A DNA stretch of 64,000 bases from Paenisporosarcina antarctica (lineage in GTDB: Bacteria > Bacillota > Bacilli > Bacillales_A > Planococcaceae). A model generated the notes under the pieces. It was not told the origin of the DNA. It did not search any database and saw only the letters and a program-made list of their open reading frames with translations. Shown in pieces: positions 39,317 through 47,834 of the stretch. The translations under genes were made by a program, and so were the position numbers. Numbering within the stretch: position 1 is the first letter of the stretch; every line of letters starts with the position of its first letter. The stretch covers positions 2,548,001-2,612,000 of the forward strand of contig NZ_CP038015.1 in the NCBI RefSeq assembly GCF_004367585.1. Reading direction: 5' to 3'.

Positions 39317-40153
39317 ATGAAAAAAGTAGCATGGTCAGCAGGTCACGGTATAAATACAGCAGGGAAACGTTCGCCAACAGGAGAACGAGAATGGTCATTT
39401 AACAATAAAGTGGTGATTGCAGGAATGGCTTTTCTAGCAAAATATGATGGAGTTCAACAATTACGTGTCGACGATTCAAGTGGTAAAACAGATATACCTT
39501 TAGTAAATCGGACAAATCAGGCAAATGCTTGGAAAGCTGATATTTATGTCAGTTCCCACCATAATGCTATTGGAAATGAATGGGGAAATCATAGTGGTGT
39601 GGAAACTTTTGTAATGGAGCCTGCTAGTAATAACCCTTTATCTTTTAAACTAGCTAACGAGATTCATCCGAAGGTCGTACATGCGATGCAAATACTCGAT
39701 CGTGGTGTGAAATCCGCAAACTTTCATGAACTACGTGAAACGAATATGCCTTCCGTTCTTGTTGAAGGTGGATTCATGGATAGTCGGACGGATAGTATAA
39801 AAATGCGAGACGATAAATTCTTAAAAGCCCAGGGAGAGGCCATTGCAAAAGGAATTGTTGATTATTTTGAGTTGAAGATAAAACCCATTAAGCCAGATCC
39901 AATAGAGGAGGAAGTAACGATGTTAGAAAGAGCAATTGTAATTGGGTCGTTAATTGACTACCCAGCCGCAGAGATTTTGTCCATTCGATTAAAAGCGCCA
40001 ATTTATCCTCGTCATGCCATTACTGGCAAAGTGGCTGTTGAATTAATCGTCGTCGGAGGCAGTGTGAATGGCTTGATAGCCGATAAATTGACCAATCTAT
40101 CAGGCAGTAATCGTTTTGAGACCGCAGCCAATGTAGCAAAATATAAAATATAG
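39317..40153 (+). CDS. N-acetylmuramoyl-L-alanine amidase, endolysin-like
   Basis: 278 aa. The amidase_3 domain occupies residues 1-185: AWSAGHGINTAGKRSPTGER with the first Zn His, SSHHNAIGNEWGNHSGVETF, and LVEGGFMDSRTDS with the catalytic Glu. The C-terminal 80 residues resemble the wall-binding region of Sporosarcina/Bacillus phage lysins and end at LSGSNRFETAANVA, the opening of a CWB2 repeat. No signal peptide is present, which is usual for phage lysins needing a holin. No holin or other phage gene is adjacent, so it is an orphan lysin or prophage relic. Confidence 0.85.
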   Translation: MKKVAWSAGHGINTAGKRSPTGEREWSFNNKVVIAGMAFLAKYDGVQQLRVDDSSGKTDIPLVNRTNQANAWKADIYVSSHHNAIGNEWGNHSGVETFVMEPASNNPLSFKLANEIHPKVVHAMQILDRGVKSANFHELRETNMPSVLVEGGFMDSRTDSIKMRDDKFLKAQGEAIAKGIVDYFELKIKPIKPDPIEEEVTMLERAIVIGSLIDYPAAEILSIRLKAPIYPRHAITGKVAVELIVVGGSVNGLIADKLTNLSGSNRFETAANVAKYKI

Positions 40154-40202
40154 TCAGTTGCATGCTTCATCTATTGGTTGACTAGAGAATTACTGTAAAA
40201 AA

Positions 40203-40242
40203 TAAAATCGACCGAAGAAACAATTTTGGTCTTTTTTTCTCG
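40203..40242 (+). terminator. Terminator after amidase gene
   Basis: GACCGAAGAAACAATTTTGG then TCTTTTTTT; stem GACCGAA / TTTTGGTC with the loop related to the GATACAAT family. Confidence 0.75.
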
Positions 40243-40407
40243 ATTTATTTCACTAACACTAGTCTTTACCAATTTCACAACTCTTGTAAAAAGGTTGGCC
40301 TATATTGATAGCCTATAATTTTACTTTCAGGAAATTCTTCATGTAATTGGTGTATAATCTGATTTACAAAGGTTCCCGGTTACGTAACATTAAAGGAGTT
40401 GTGATGG

Positions 40408-40842
40408 ATGAAGTGGATGTATTTATTGATGTCAATCGTAGGAGGAATTGCAATTGGCATACAAGCAATTGTTAACGGCGGATTAGGTAAGAAGGTAGGC
40501 ACGATCGAAGCCTCTTTTATATCCTTTTTAATTGGAACAATTGCCTTATTCATTACGATGCTATTTTTTGGTAAAGGCAATTTCTTCGCTTTCAACGATG
40601 TTCCAAAATGGCAATTGATTGGTGGACTGCTAGGAGCTTTTTACGTATTTATCATGGTCATGACAGTTCCTAAAATTGGTGTTACCGCAGCATTTTTTTC
40701 AATTATAGCTGGACAAATTTTGATTGCAGTCATCATTGACCATTTCGGTTTATTCGGAGGTCAAACATATCCTTTAAACATACGAAAAGCATTGGCAATT
40801 TTACTCATGTTTGGTTCCATGTATTTATTTAACCAGAAGTAG
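40408..40842 (+). CDS. YdcZ-family (DUF606) DMT transporter
   Basis: 144-aa membrane protein with four to five hydrophobic helices (YLLMSIVGGIAIGIQAIVNG, GLGKKVGTIEASFISFLIGT, LLGAFYVFIMVMTVPKIG). These half-size DMT-superfamily proteins often work as pairs or dimers; substrate unknown. AAAGGAGTTGTG precedes the start. A terminator with a GAAGAT loop lies downstream at 40983-41015. Confidence 0.8.
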   Translation: MKWMYLLMSIVGGIAIGIQAIVNGGLGKKVGTIEASFISFLIGTIALFITMLFFGKGNFFAFNDVPKWQLIGGLLGAFYVFIMVMTVPKIGVTAAFFSIIAGQILIAVIIDHFGLFGGQTYPLNIRKALAILLMFGSMYLFNQK

Positions 40843-40982
40843 AGAAATTTCTACATATCATAAGTTAATAACGGCTTCCCGGAATCAAAGATATATTCGG
40901 AGAAAGAAATCTTCACGTTGGAACACCATGGAAAGTCAGTTTGAAGATTTTAATTTGAACTGTTCGTGTTAAAAATAGGAAA

Positions 40983-41015
40983 AACAGCTGAAGATGCCGT
41001 TTCAGCTGTTTTTTG
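40983..41015 (+). terminator. Terminator after YdcZ-family gene
   Basis: AACAGCTGAA / TTTCAGCTGTT with loop GATGCCG and six T. The loop again starts GAT after CTGAA. Confidence 0.85.
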
Positions 41016-41094
41016 ATTTATTTCATAGGTACCCGCTTTTACAGGACAAATACACTTCATGTGATGGTTAATTTATTACTATAGGAGTTGTAGT

Positions 41095-41776
41095 ATGGAA
41101 AAACGAGTAGAATTACTTCAATTAATACCATTGTTCAAAGAATTGACACCTGAAGAACTGGAGCATGTTTGGAGTATTGCCATACAGCGATCTTACCCTA
41201 AAAGAGCGACAATCTTCATGGAAGCTAGCGACAAAAAAGCCGTTTTTTTCATCCGAGATGGGCTTATTAAGGCATAAAACGGATGCATACGGACATGAAC
41301 AAATTATGTCGTTTCTTAAAACAGATATGTTCCCTCACACTGGCTTTTTTGATACAAGTCCCTACCCTGCGACAGCAAAAGCAGTCGTATATACTGTACT
41401 TTTAGCCATCCCACTAAAATCCTTTGAGCAATTGATGATTGATTCGACCAATATTTCTATTAAAGTCATGCGTGCAATGAGTGAAAAGATTATTGAGCTT
41501 CAAGTAAAGCTACAAGGATTTACCGGTCAGCATATTCAGAATCGCGGACAAGCGTTTCTTTTGAAACTTGCTGAGACTTGTGGCATTCATAACAATAACA
41601 AAATACATATCGACATTCCGATGACTCATCAAGAGTTTGCAAGTACCATTGGAACAACACGAGAAACGGTAACTCGTCTTTTTAACCAGCTTCGTAAGGA
41701 GAATTTGCTAGAAACACCTCGCAATAGGTTTGTTATTCTTGATTATGAAGCATTAAAAAATTGGGTACCTAAGTGA
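41095..41776 (+). pseudogene. Crp/Fnr-family regulator with frameshift
   Basis: The first frame gives ELLQLIPLFKELTPEELEHV and FFIRDGLIKA then stop at about 41277. A +2 frame continues KTDAYGHEQIMSFLKTDMFP through the effector domain to the HTH MTHQEFASTIGTTRETVTRL FNQLRKENLL. One missing base in GCATAAAACGG (about 41273) explains both; GCA TAC AAA ACG would restore I-K-A-Y-K-T. AGGAG precedes the ATG. It may be a real mutation or a sequencing error in an A-run. Targets unknown. Confidence 0.8.
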
Positions 41777-41838
41777 TTTCTTCAGGTTAATTAGAGTGAT
41801 CTACAATTTACCTCAGTTTTCAACTTAATAAACACATA

Positions 41839-42486
41839 TCAATTTTCTTTTTCCCTACTTTTACAATCTACAATACTATCAATTAACAACTCCGTTTGAA
41901 CATTAATATATCCTTCTAGAGTAAATGTTTGCTTAAGTGTCCAGCCTCGGAATGCCCACATATGACCTTGAACAATAATATTATGAGCTACTATACTTAC
42001 TTTATCTTCACTAATAAAAATACTCTCTTCCTGAATAGATTTAAGCAAAATATTTTTAACATATGAACTAAATTCATTTTCTTTGGAAAGGACATATTTC
42101 AAATGTAACTCTGACAAGGAGCGTGATTCACTATACATAATGCTTGTTTGGTCACTAATTTCATCAATTACTAAAAAATATTCTTTAACGAATGATTTCA
42201 AACGCGATAATCCCTTACTTTCAATATCACGTATCTTTTCATTTATCATGATATTTAGTTGATCATAAAGAGCTTCATAAAATAAATAAAGGATGTCATC
42301 TTTAGAATTTACATAGCCATAAATAGAGCCACTACTCATATTAGCACTCTTTGCAATTTCTCTAGTGGTTGTCCGATGATAGCCCTTTTCTTTGAATAGA
42401 ATGAGTGTTGATTCTAGTATTTTCTTTCGTTGCTCGTCAATTTTCCCATCATCTTTTGTCTTTGTTGAAATTTTAACTTTTTTCAT
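41839..42486 (-). CDS. TetR/AcrR-family regulator
   Basis: 215 aa. N-terminal HTH: ILESTLILFKEKGYHRTTTR then EIAKSANMSSGSIYGYVNSK, typical TetR_N. The remaining 150 residues form a variable helical ligand domain resembling FadR/RutR-type C-terminal domains (SIMYSESRSLSELHLKYVLS). The basic extension KKVKISTKTKDDGK precedes the HTH. No obvious target operon lies next to it on either side, so regulation is not deduced. Confidence 0.82.
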   Translation of the reverse strand: MKKVKISTKTKDDGKIDEQRKKILESTLILFKEKGYHRTTTREIAKSANMSSGSIYGYVNSKDDILYLFYEALYDQLNIMINEKIRDIESKGLSRLKSFVKEYFLVIDEISDQTSIMYSESRSLSELHLKYVLSKENEFSSYVKNILLKSIQEESIFISEDKVSIVAHNIIVQGHMWAFRGWTLKQTFTLEGYINVQTELLIDSIVDCKSREKEN

Positions 42487-42789
42487 CAGTAGACACTCAC
42501 CTTATCCTGGATAGACATAGAGTAATAAACTTTACAGATAGCTATATTTTTTCTTGTAAGATTTTAATATTCAAGGCATTGATCCTTCCTTTTTCTCTCC
42601 TATATCAAGCATGTGCTAGTCATACTTATCGATATGGGATTAGTGGATAAATGTGGTTTAATTTTATATTAGCATATTCAACTATACATGAAATTACAAG
42701 ATCATAAGAGCTTTTCTTTAATAAAAGACCGAAATTTCTGATTTTAATTTCATTGAAGGGTCAATTAAGTCTGGTGAGTAGAAGTCACC

Positions 42790-43085
42790 AAATGAATCAA
42801 TTGTGGTTTCCGACTCGCTTTGGACGGTAAAACCCACTGCATCAAAACCTAGGGAATAAAAAGTTTTGATATGACTTTGTCACTTCAAAATGCTAGTGGC
42901 AATCTTGCGGCGGGTGTTCGTCCGTCGCTCGCCTACAACCTTCACGTGCACATGACTTTTATTTTGGTTTACTAGTGAATAAACAGTTACTGTATAGAAA
43001 GTAATCGGCCGATTGTTGCTAACTATACAGGATCATTCTGCTTTATTTGAAATAAGGGTTTCGCACATCACATAGGTTATAAATT
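42790..43085 (+). repeat. Structured intergenic repeat, copy E
   Basis: Head GTGGTTTCCGACTCGCTTTG, tip TTTTGATATGAC / GTCACTTCAAAA, core GGCAATCTTGCGGCGGGTG and TTTTGGTTTACTAGTGAATA. The second hairpin has lost its loop: only AATCGGCCGATT remains at 43005-43018, as if the loop was deleted between its CGGCCGA arms. Confidence 0.85.
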
Positions 43086-43101
43086 CCTGAACACGAATCC
43101 G

Positions 43102-43145
43102 AAAAAAATCCCACCACCGGTTAAGATGATGAGCTACTATTTAAT
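43102..43145 (+). repeat. Direct repeat flanking the AbrB-Doc pair, copy 1
   Basis: AAAAAAATCCCACCACCGG then TTAAGATGATGAGCTA and TTTAAT. It matches 44196-44240 closely, on the same strand, 1.1 kb apart, with the toxin-antitoxin genes between. Confidence 0.65.
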
Positions 43146-43294
43146 TCTATTAAACTAGATTCACTTTAACTTCTTTCACTTTAGACACGAATAGTTATCC
43201 ATAAAAAAAGAAGCAACCGAAGATGCAATCTCAGCCACTGTTAAATTCCTATAAAGTTTCCAGCAGCAATTTCCAAATATTTTTATAGTTCGAT

Positions 43295-43699
43295 TTAATC
43301 TATGAATTCCTGCAAGTCTTCGCACATATTCTTAATTGCATCGTTTCCTTTGTACTTTTGATGAATGGTTAGTTCAACTACATAATCTTCAAGATTTTTT
43401 TTCATCATAGTAAATGTATGTCCATGAAGTTCTAAATACGTTATAAAAACATACGCAGCTGTTCTCTTATTCCCGTTAATAAATATATGATCAGTAGAAA
43501 TAGAATGTAAGTACACACATGCTTTTTCAAAAACATTCGGAAATTGCTCTTGGCCAAATAATTTCTTCTCAGGTCTTTCTAACATCAAATAAAAGCGGTC
43601 TTGATCTTTTACTCCAGCATTGCTAGAATCATGTGTTTCAGACATGACATATTCATATAACATAAGTATTTCACGGGCCTTTAGTTTATATGCTTCCAT
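43295..43699 (-). CDS. Doc-type (Fic fold) toxin
   Basis: 134 aa. The active-site motif HIFINGNKRTA at residues 71-81 is the Doc form of the Fic loop (HxFxNGNKRT). P1 Doc phosphorylates EF-Tu and stops translation; Fic relatives AMPylate. The gene follows an AbrB-type antitoxin by 17 bases. The C-terminus (YKGNDAIKNMCEDLQEFI) is normal for family length. Probably a type II toxin; target by family knowledge only. Confidence 0.85.
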   Translation of the reverse strand: MEAYKLKAREILMLYEYVMSETHDSSNAGVKDQDRFYLMLERPEKKLFGQEQFPNVFEKACVYLHSISTDHIFINGNKRTAAYVFITYLELHGHTFTMMKKNLEDYVVELTIHQKYKGNDAIKNMCEDLQEFID

Positions 43700-43716
43700 T
43701 CTTTTCTCCTAACCTG

Positions 43717-43986
43717 TTAACGGTTCTTAAGATTCTCAAACATATCGCTGTATTTAATCATGACTCTGTCCATGGATTTCAATAAATTCGGGTGCATATC
43801 CATATTCACAACTTTTTTAATTGTAATTTCATCTGTTTCTTCATTTAAAGTGAGCTGCAAATCATCACCTTTTTGCAAATTCATTCGTAAAGCTATATCT
43901 TTAGGTAACCCAATGGATAAACTATTTCCCGTCTGATTTACTTTACGTAAAAAATGATCATTCTTTTCCAATGTTTTCACACTCAT
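43717..43986 (-). CDS. AbrB/MazE-type antitoxin
   Basis: 89 aa. Residues 10-55 form a swapped-hairpin AbrB domain (RKVNQTGNSLSIGLPKDIAL, LQLTLNEETDEITIKKV) that binds DNA and represses its own operon. The acidic/hydrophobic tail (MDMHPNLLKSMDRVMIKYSD) is suited to cap the toxin. Here an AbrB fold replaces the Phd fold usually paired with Doc. Start supported by GAGGATG upstream. Confidence 0.82.
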   Translation of the reverse strand: MSVKTLEKNDHFLRKVNQTGNSLSIGLPKDIALRMNLQKGDDLQLTLNEETDEITIKKVVNMDMHPNLLKSMDRVMIKYSDMFENLKNR

Positions 43987-44195
43987 TTTTTATCATCCTC
44001 TTTCTTAGTTAATATTCTATATTATATATATACAATATGTATTATAATAATGCAAATTTATTTTACAATAGTAATAACAAATATGAGGTTTTATTAGTGG
44101 AATCTAAGGCGATTAATTGCAACTTCGTGTATCCAATTTTGATACTGAAGAATCCTTAATCCGGGTAGTTTCTTTTAGACTTTCGAATTCTGCAA

Positions 44196-44240
44196 CAAAA
44201 AAAGCCCAGCACCGGTTAAGATGATGAGCTAAAATTTAAT
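44196..44240 (+). repeat. Direct repeat flanking the AbrB-Doc pair, copy 2
   Basis: CAAAAAAAGCCCAGCACCGG then TTAAGATGATGAGCTA and TTTAAT, partner of 43102-43145. Could be a trace of insertion, duplication or a shared control element. Confidence 0.65.
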
Positions 44241-44301
44241 CTTGCTTCATTAGTTTCTTCTATTATATAACCAGGTTTGCAGCAAACTTCAAATTAAATT
44301 T

Positions 44302-44946
44302 TTACTTACGCTGTTCATAATCCGCTTCAATATCTATTTTCCATGAGCGATCTAGTTTCTTACCTGTTCGGAAAGAACTGACAGCTTCATTTAACACTTG
44401 ATAATTGAGTTGAGTGCCTTCAGTATCAGCATGGTATTTTACCGCGAATTCTTCATCAATCCCGAATTTTTCTGCTGTGGCAACGGCATCGATATTGGCT
44501 CCTAAAAACACAAACTCCCACTTGTAATTCTTTTTTTGATGCGCAATCATCGACCTGATTTTTTTGTAATTGTATTCACAGCTGGCGTTTTCATATCCAT
44601 CAGTCGTGATGACGAACATTACTTTTCCTGCGCGTTCTTCTTCACTTGTTCTTTTTTGAGCATTGCCGATTTTTTGGATGGTTGAACCTATCGCATCAAG
44701 TAAGGCCGTCATGCCACCCACTTCGTATTCCTTTTCCGTAATGGGTGCGATCCCTTTAATCGAAATTCGGTCATGCAGTAACTCATAGCCATCATTGAAT
44801 AAAATCGTCGTGACTCGAGCGTCCCCTTGTTCTTTTTTCTGCTTGGTAATCAAAGCATTGAATCCACCAATCGTATCGCTCTCAAGTCCAGCCATCGAAC
44901 CGCTCTTATCTAGAATAAAAACCAACTCAGTACTTTTCGCATTCAT
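44302..44946 (-). CDS. vWA-domain protein (TerY-like)
   Basis: 214 aa, almost entirely one von Willebrand A domain. The metal (MIDAS) residues are all present: D13-x-S-x-S (DKSGSM), Thr in GGMTALLDAIG, and Asp in TTDGYENAS. It lacks a signal peptide, so it is cytoplasmic. Such stand-alone vWA proteins act as scaffold or sensor partners, for example in Ter-type stress modules. It lies 87 bases after the macro-domain gene on the same strand. Specific function is unknown. Confidence 0.82.
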   Translation of the reverse strand: MNAKSTELVFILDKSGSMAGLESDTIGGFNALITKQKKEQGDARVTTILFNDGYELLHDRISIKGIAPITEKEYEVGGMTALLDAIGSTIQKIGNAQKRTSEEERAGKVMFVITTDGYENASCEYNYKKIRSMIAHQKKNYKWEFVFLGANIDAVATAEKFGIDEEFAVKYHADTEGTQLNYQVLNEAVSSFRTGKKLDRSWKIDIEADYEQRK

Positions 44947-45033
44947 TTAAATTTCCTCCTTAAGTTATGTTCCTCATTTACAACTTAAGAATAAGCTTTT
45001 TCTAAAACAAATAGGTCGCTTCTAAAGCGACAC

Positions 45034-46035
45034 TTACGCACCGAGCAAAACTTGGTCAAAAGTAAACAAGGCTTCATTTATTTCGTATATATTGTAGTTC
45101 TTTTGTTCAATGAAAAAATGGATGATAAGATCGAATTTACTACTTTGTGATAAGGTATAACCTGCCTTGTCCAGTAAATCCTTTGTTTCATATAGATCTA
45201 ATTCCAAAGCAATCGCAAAAGCTATCGCTGTTTTTTTGAGCGGTGTGTAATCGGGTGAATTACGGATTTTCGAAAAAAGGCGGCGGTCAATATTCGCTTT
45301 TTTATAGGTATCCGCATCTGTCATTCCTTTTTCGTCAATAAAACGTAAAAGTCTCTGTGAAAAGGATTCATCAATCTGGCCCATCATATCCTCTAGGCTT
45401 CTTTTCTTAAAATCCTGTAACTTCTCTTCCACAACATACGCCTGTTGTGATTGAATCTCTTGTTCGATCATCCGTTGGTTTCGTGAGTATTTTAGCTCAT
45501 GCTCTTCCACATAATGTTCGTCGATATATTGATGAATGGATTTGAATAGTTTTTCACTGAATCCGAAAGATTGTTTATCAAAGACGACGAGGTATACCAT
45601 CATCTCATGGCTCATTAAGAATTCGTGAATTGAAGAAATAGCTACCTGCAAAGCCTGTTCTTTCGGATAGCCATAAATGCCCGATGAAATGACTGGAAAG
45701 GCTATTGACTCCAAGTTTAGTGAAGCAGCCAATGCCAAGGAATTTTCATAACAGGATTGCAGAAGTTTTTCTTCGTTTTGGTTCCCTCCTCGCCAAACCG
45801 GACCAACTGTATGGATAATGTGTGTTGACTGTAACCGGAATCCATCTGTCAAAACAGCCTCTCCAACTGAGCATTGGCCAATTTCATCGCATGCCTTTTG
45901 CAACTCTTTCACACCGGCCGCTATAAAGATGGATCCGCAAACACCTCCACCCATTTGCAGTTCTGAATTCGCCGCATTGACGATTGCATCTACATCCATT
46001 TTTGTTATATCGTTTCTAACGATTTCTAAAGGCAT
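45034..46035 (-). CDS. Macro-domain protein with C-terminal helical domain
   Basis: 333 aa. Residues 1-165 are a macro domain of the MacroD type: DAIVNAANSELQMGGGVCGS, HTVGPVWRGG, ISSGIYGYP. It should bind ADP-ribose and may remove it from proteins or O-acetyl-ADP-ribose. Cys stands where active relatives often have Asp in GGGVDGAI. A coiled linker at 170-220 leads to a helical, HTH-like C-terminal domain (FSKIRNSPDYTPLKKTAIAF, ALELDLYETKDLLDKAGYTL). I recall this domain in other Firmicute macro proteins beside vWA genes. Substrate not known. Confidence 0.82.
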   Translation of the reverse strand: MPLEIVRNDITKMDVDAIVNAANSELQMGGGVCGSIFIAAGVKELQKACDEIGQCSVGEAVLTDGFRLQSTHIIHTVGPVWRGGNQNEEKLLQSCYENSLALAASLNLESIAFPVISSGIYGYPKEQALQVAISSIHEFLMSHEMMVYLVVFDKQSFGFSEKLFKSIHQYIDEHYVEEHELKYSRNQRMIEQEIQSQQAYVVEEKLQDFKKRSLEDMMGQIDESFSQRLLRFIDEKGMTDADTYKKANIDRRLFSKIRNSPDYTPLKKTAIAFAIALELDLYETKDLLDKAGYTLSQSSKFDLIIHFFIEQKNYNIYEINEALFTFDQVLLGA

Positions 46036-46357
46036 GATTGAAAGTCTCCTTTCATGATATGAAACTATTTTTCATCACATTTATTTCCATTAATATAACA
46101 CAATTATCCTTGCTGTCAGCCAAGCTTCTTAGTGGCAAGCTGCAAGGATAATTGGTAATGTGCTGTTTAAGACACCAATTCCTCTCAATTTGCGGCTTAC
46201 ACAGGTACGTAAAATCCTCGCACAAAGTGAGCGCAGCGGAGAATATCTCGAACAGGAAAGTGGCAAACCGGCTAGCCGTGCCACCTATATATCCCTTCGA
46301 TTTAGACCTTTCTTTCATTAACGAGCACAGGAGATTTCATCTAACACTACAGCGACT
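46036..46357. other. Gap with a long-arm hairpin
   Basis: ACAATTATCCTTGC (46100-46113) pairs with GCAAGGATAATTG (46142-46154) just upstream of the macro gene. It is followed by ACACCAATTCCTCTCAATTTG and CGGCTTACACAGGTACG, words that recur near 62820. No gene is supported. Confidence 0.45.
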
Positions 46358-46665
46358 AGTGTATCCGGCTCGCTATGGATGGCTCAACTGCTACGTCATA
46401 ACCTATTGAGTAAAAAGCATCTTTATGTGACGTTGTTACATAAAGATGATTCTTTTTTAGAGGCAATCTTGCGGCAGATGTGCATCCGTCGCTCGCCTAC
46501 AACCTAAACGTGCACAGGTCTTTGAGTTTGGTTTACTAGAGAATGGACACTTACTTCTTTAGAAAGGAAGCCACCGAAGATACAATTTCGGTGGCTTGTT
46601 GCTAACTATAAAAGTTCATTCTGCGTTCTTTGAAAGAAGTGTTTCACACTATATCACAATTGTGA
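46358..46665 (+). repeat. Structured intergenic repeat, copy F
   Basis: Tip CATCTTTATGTGAC (46418-46431) with GTTACATAAAGATG (46435-46448), one wobble. In the outer stem GGATGG pairs with CATCC where other copies have GGACGG and CGTCC. The second hairpin has GCCACCGAA / TTTCGGTGGC with loop GATACAAT. Confidence 0.88.
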
Positions 46666-46780
46666 AAAGACGCCATATATCTTAATCATGAGTTTGCACG
46701 TTACTCTGTAAACTCATAAAGGATTATTAGAGCAACAAGCAATAAAAATTAAAATTAATATTTTCCATATTTTATCTATT

Positions 46781-46860
46781 CCTACTTGGAGCGTGATTTT
46801 TCCAACTTAGGGTCTAAAAGTTCCAACTTGAACTCCAAATTTCCCAACTGACCAAGCGCT
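46781..46860. repeat. Array of four CCAAC-type boxes with 21-bp period
   Basis: Boxes begin at 46781, 46802, 46823 and 46844, exactly 21 bp apart, ending CCCAACTGACCAAGCGCTC. It parallels the 23281-23395 array, including the final AACTGA-CCA-CGCTC words. Likely a remnant end of an IS21-type element. Confidence 0.5.
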
Positions 46861-47017
46861 CACCCGAATTTTCATCAATAAACACCGTAATTTGATCTTA
46901 ATTGCTGAATAAAAACGTTATTTTCTTCCCTGCTATAGGGAAATAGCGTGACTTAAGATGCAAAAGAAGTTTGTAGTTAGAAAGCGCCAACACAGAAAAA
47001 GGAAAATTGACAATGTA

Positions 47018-47545
47018 TCGGTCGGGTTTCCGGCTCGCTATGGACTGCACATCTGCTGCATCATAACCTATTGAGTAAAATGCATCATTATGTGACTTTG
47101 TCACATAATGATGCATTTTAGAGGCAATCTTGCGGCAGATGTGCTTCCTTCGCTACGCCTACCACCTAAACGTGCAAAGTAATTCGGATTTGGTTTACTA
47201 GTGAATTGACACTTACTTTTTTAGAAAAAAAGCCGCCGAAGATATAATTTCGGCGGCTTTTTACTAACTGTATAGGATCATTCTACCTTATTTAAAGAAC
47301 AGGTTTTTCACACTATATAGGTTATAAAATCCTGAAACTTTATAGAAAGAAAAGATAAACGGCGACAGACAACGATTTTAGTGGGTGTGCCTGGCAGAAC
47401 GCAGTGATCCTTGGCAACCTAGGATATCCGCTACGCCTGAATCCGAGGAGGTAGTTCTTTATAGAAGCAGCCAGCCGATCGCTTGTTCTGGATCTACATT
47501 TGAAAATTGTAAACAGTTATAGTTGTCTGTTTTGCACATGATAAA
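47018..47545 (+). repeat. Structured intergenic repeat, copy G, with full tail
   Basis: Tip is a perfect 20-bp stem (47077-47096 with 47100-47119; GCATCATTATGTGAC around TTT). The outer stem has CACATCTGCTGC facing GCGGCAGATGTG. The second hairpin is AAGCCGCCGAA / TTTCGGCGGCTT with GATATAAT and T-run. The tail continues through AAGATAAACGGCGACAGACA and the GATCCTTGGCAACCTAGGAT module to a CAGCCAGCC stretch. Confidence 0.9.
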
Positions 47546-47552
47546 CTTAAGG

Positions 47553-47720
47553 ATGATTGGAGTGGAAGACGGCGATTCCAGCGGGAATAGCATGAGCTGA
47601 AGACCCCGGAGACGAGCTTGCTCGTCGAGGAGACTGAGGCCATGCCCGCGGAAAGCGTCCGTCTGTTTCTGCATCGCTTCGCTAGCTTCGAAACATGAAA
47701 GTGCGTTGAAACGGAAATCT
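47553..47720 (+). repeat. GC-rich hairpin repeat (second family), compact copy
   Basis: GATTGGAGTGGAAGACGGCG, TTCCAGCGGGAATAGC, GAGCTGAAGACCCCGGAGAC, a GAGCTTGCTC tip, GAGGAGACTGAGGCCATGCC and CGCGGAAAGCGTCCGTCTG. Compact relative of 23997-24290, without its extra arms. Confidence 0.7.
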
Positions 47721-47740
47721 ACCTCTACTATAAAGAAAAA

Positions 47741-47798
47741 GAGAACTGCCCTTTGTCATATTTTATGACTTTTAGGACAGCTCCTTTATTTTTTCTAT
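47741..47798 (-). terminator. Terminator after bdhA-like gene
   Basis: On the minus strand GGAGCTGTCCT pairs with AGGGCAGTTCTC around an inner GTCATA / TATGAC stem, then T5. It follows the stop at 47835. Confidence 0.75.
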
Positions 47799-47834
47799 TC
47801 AATTAAAGTCTAGACTAAATGTTTAGTGAAGGTA

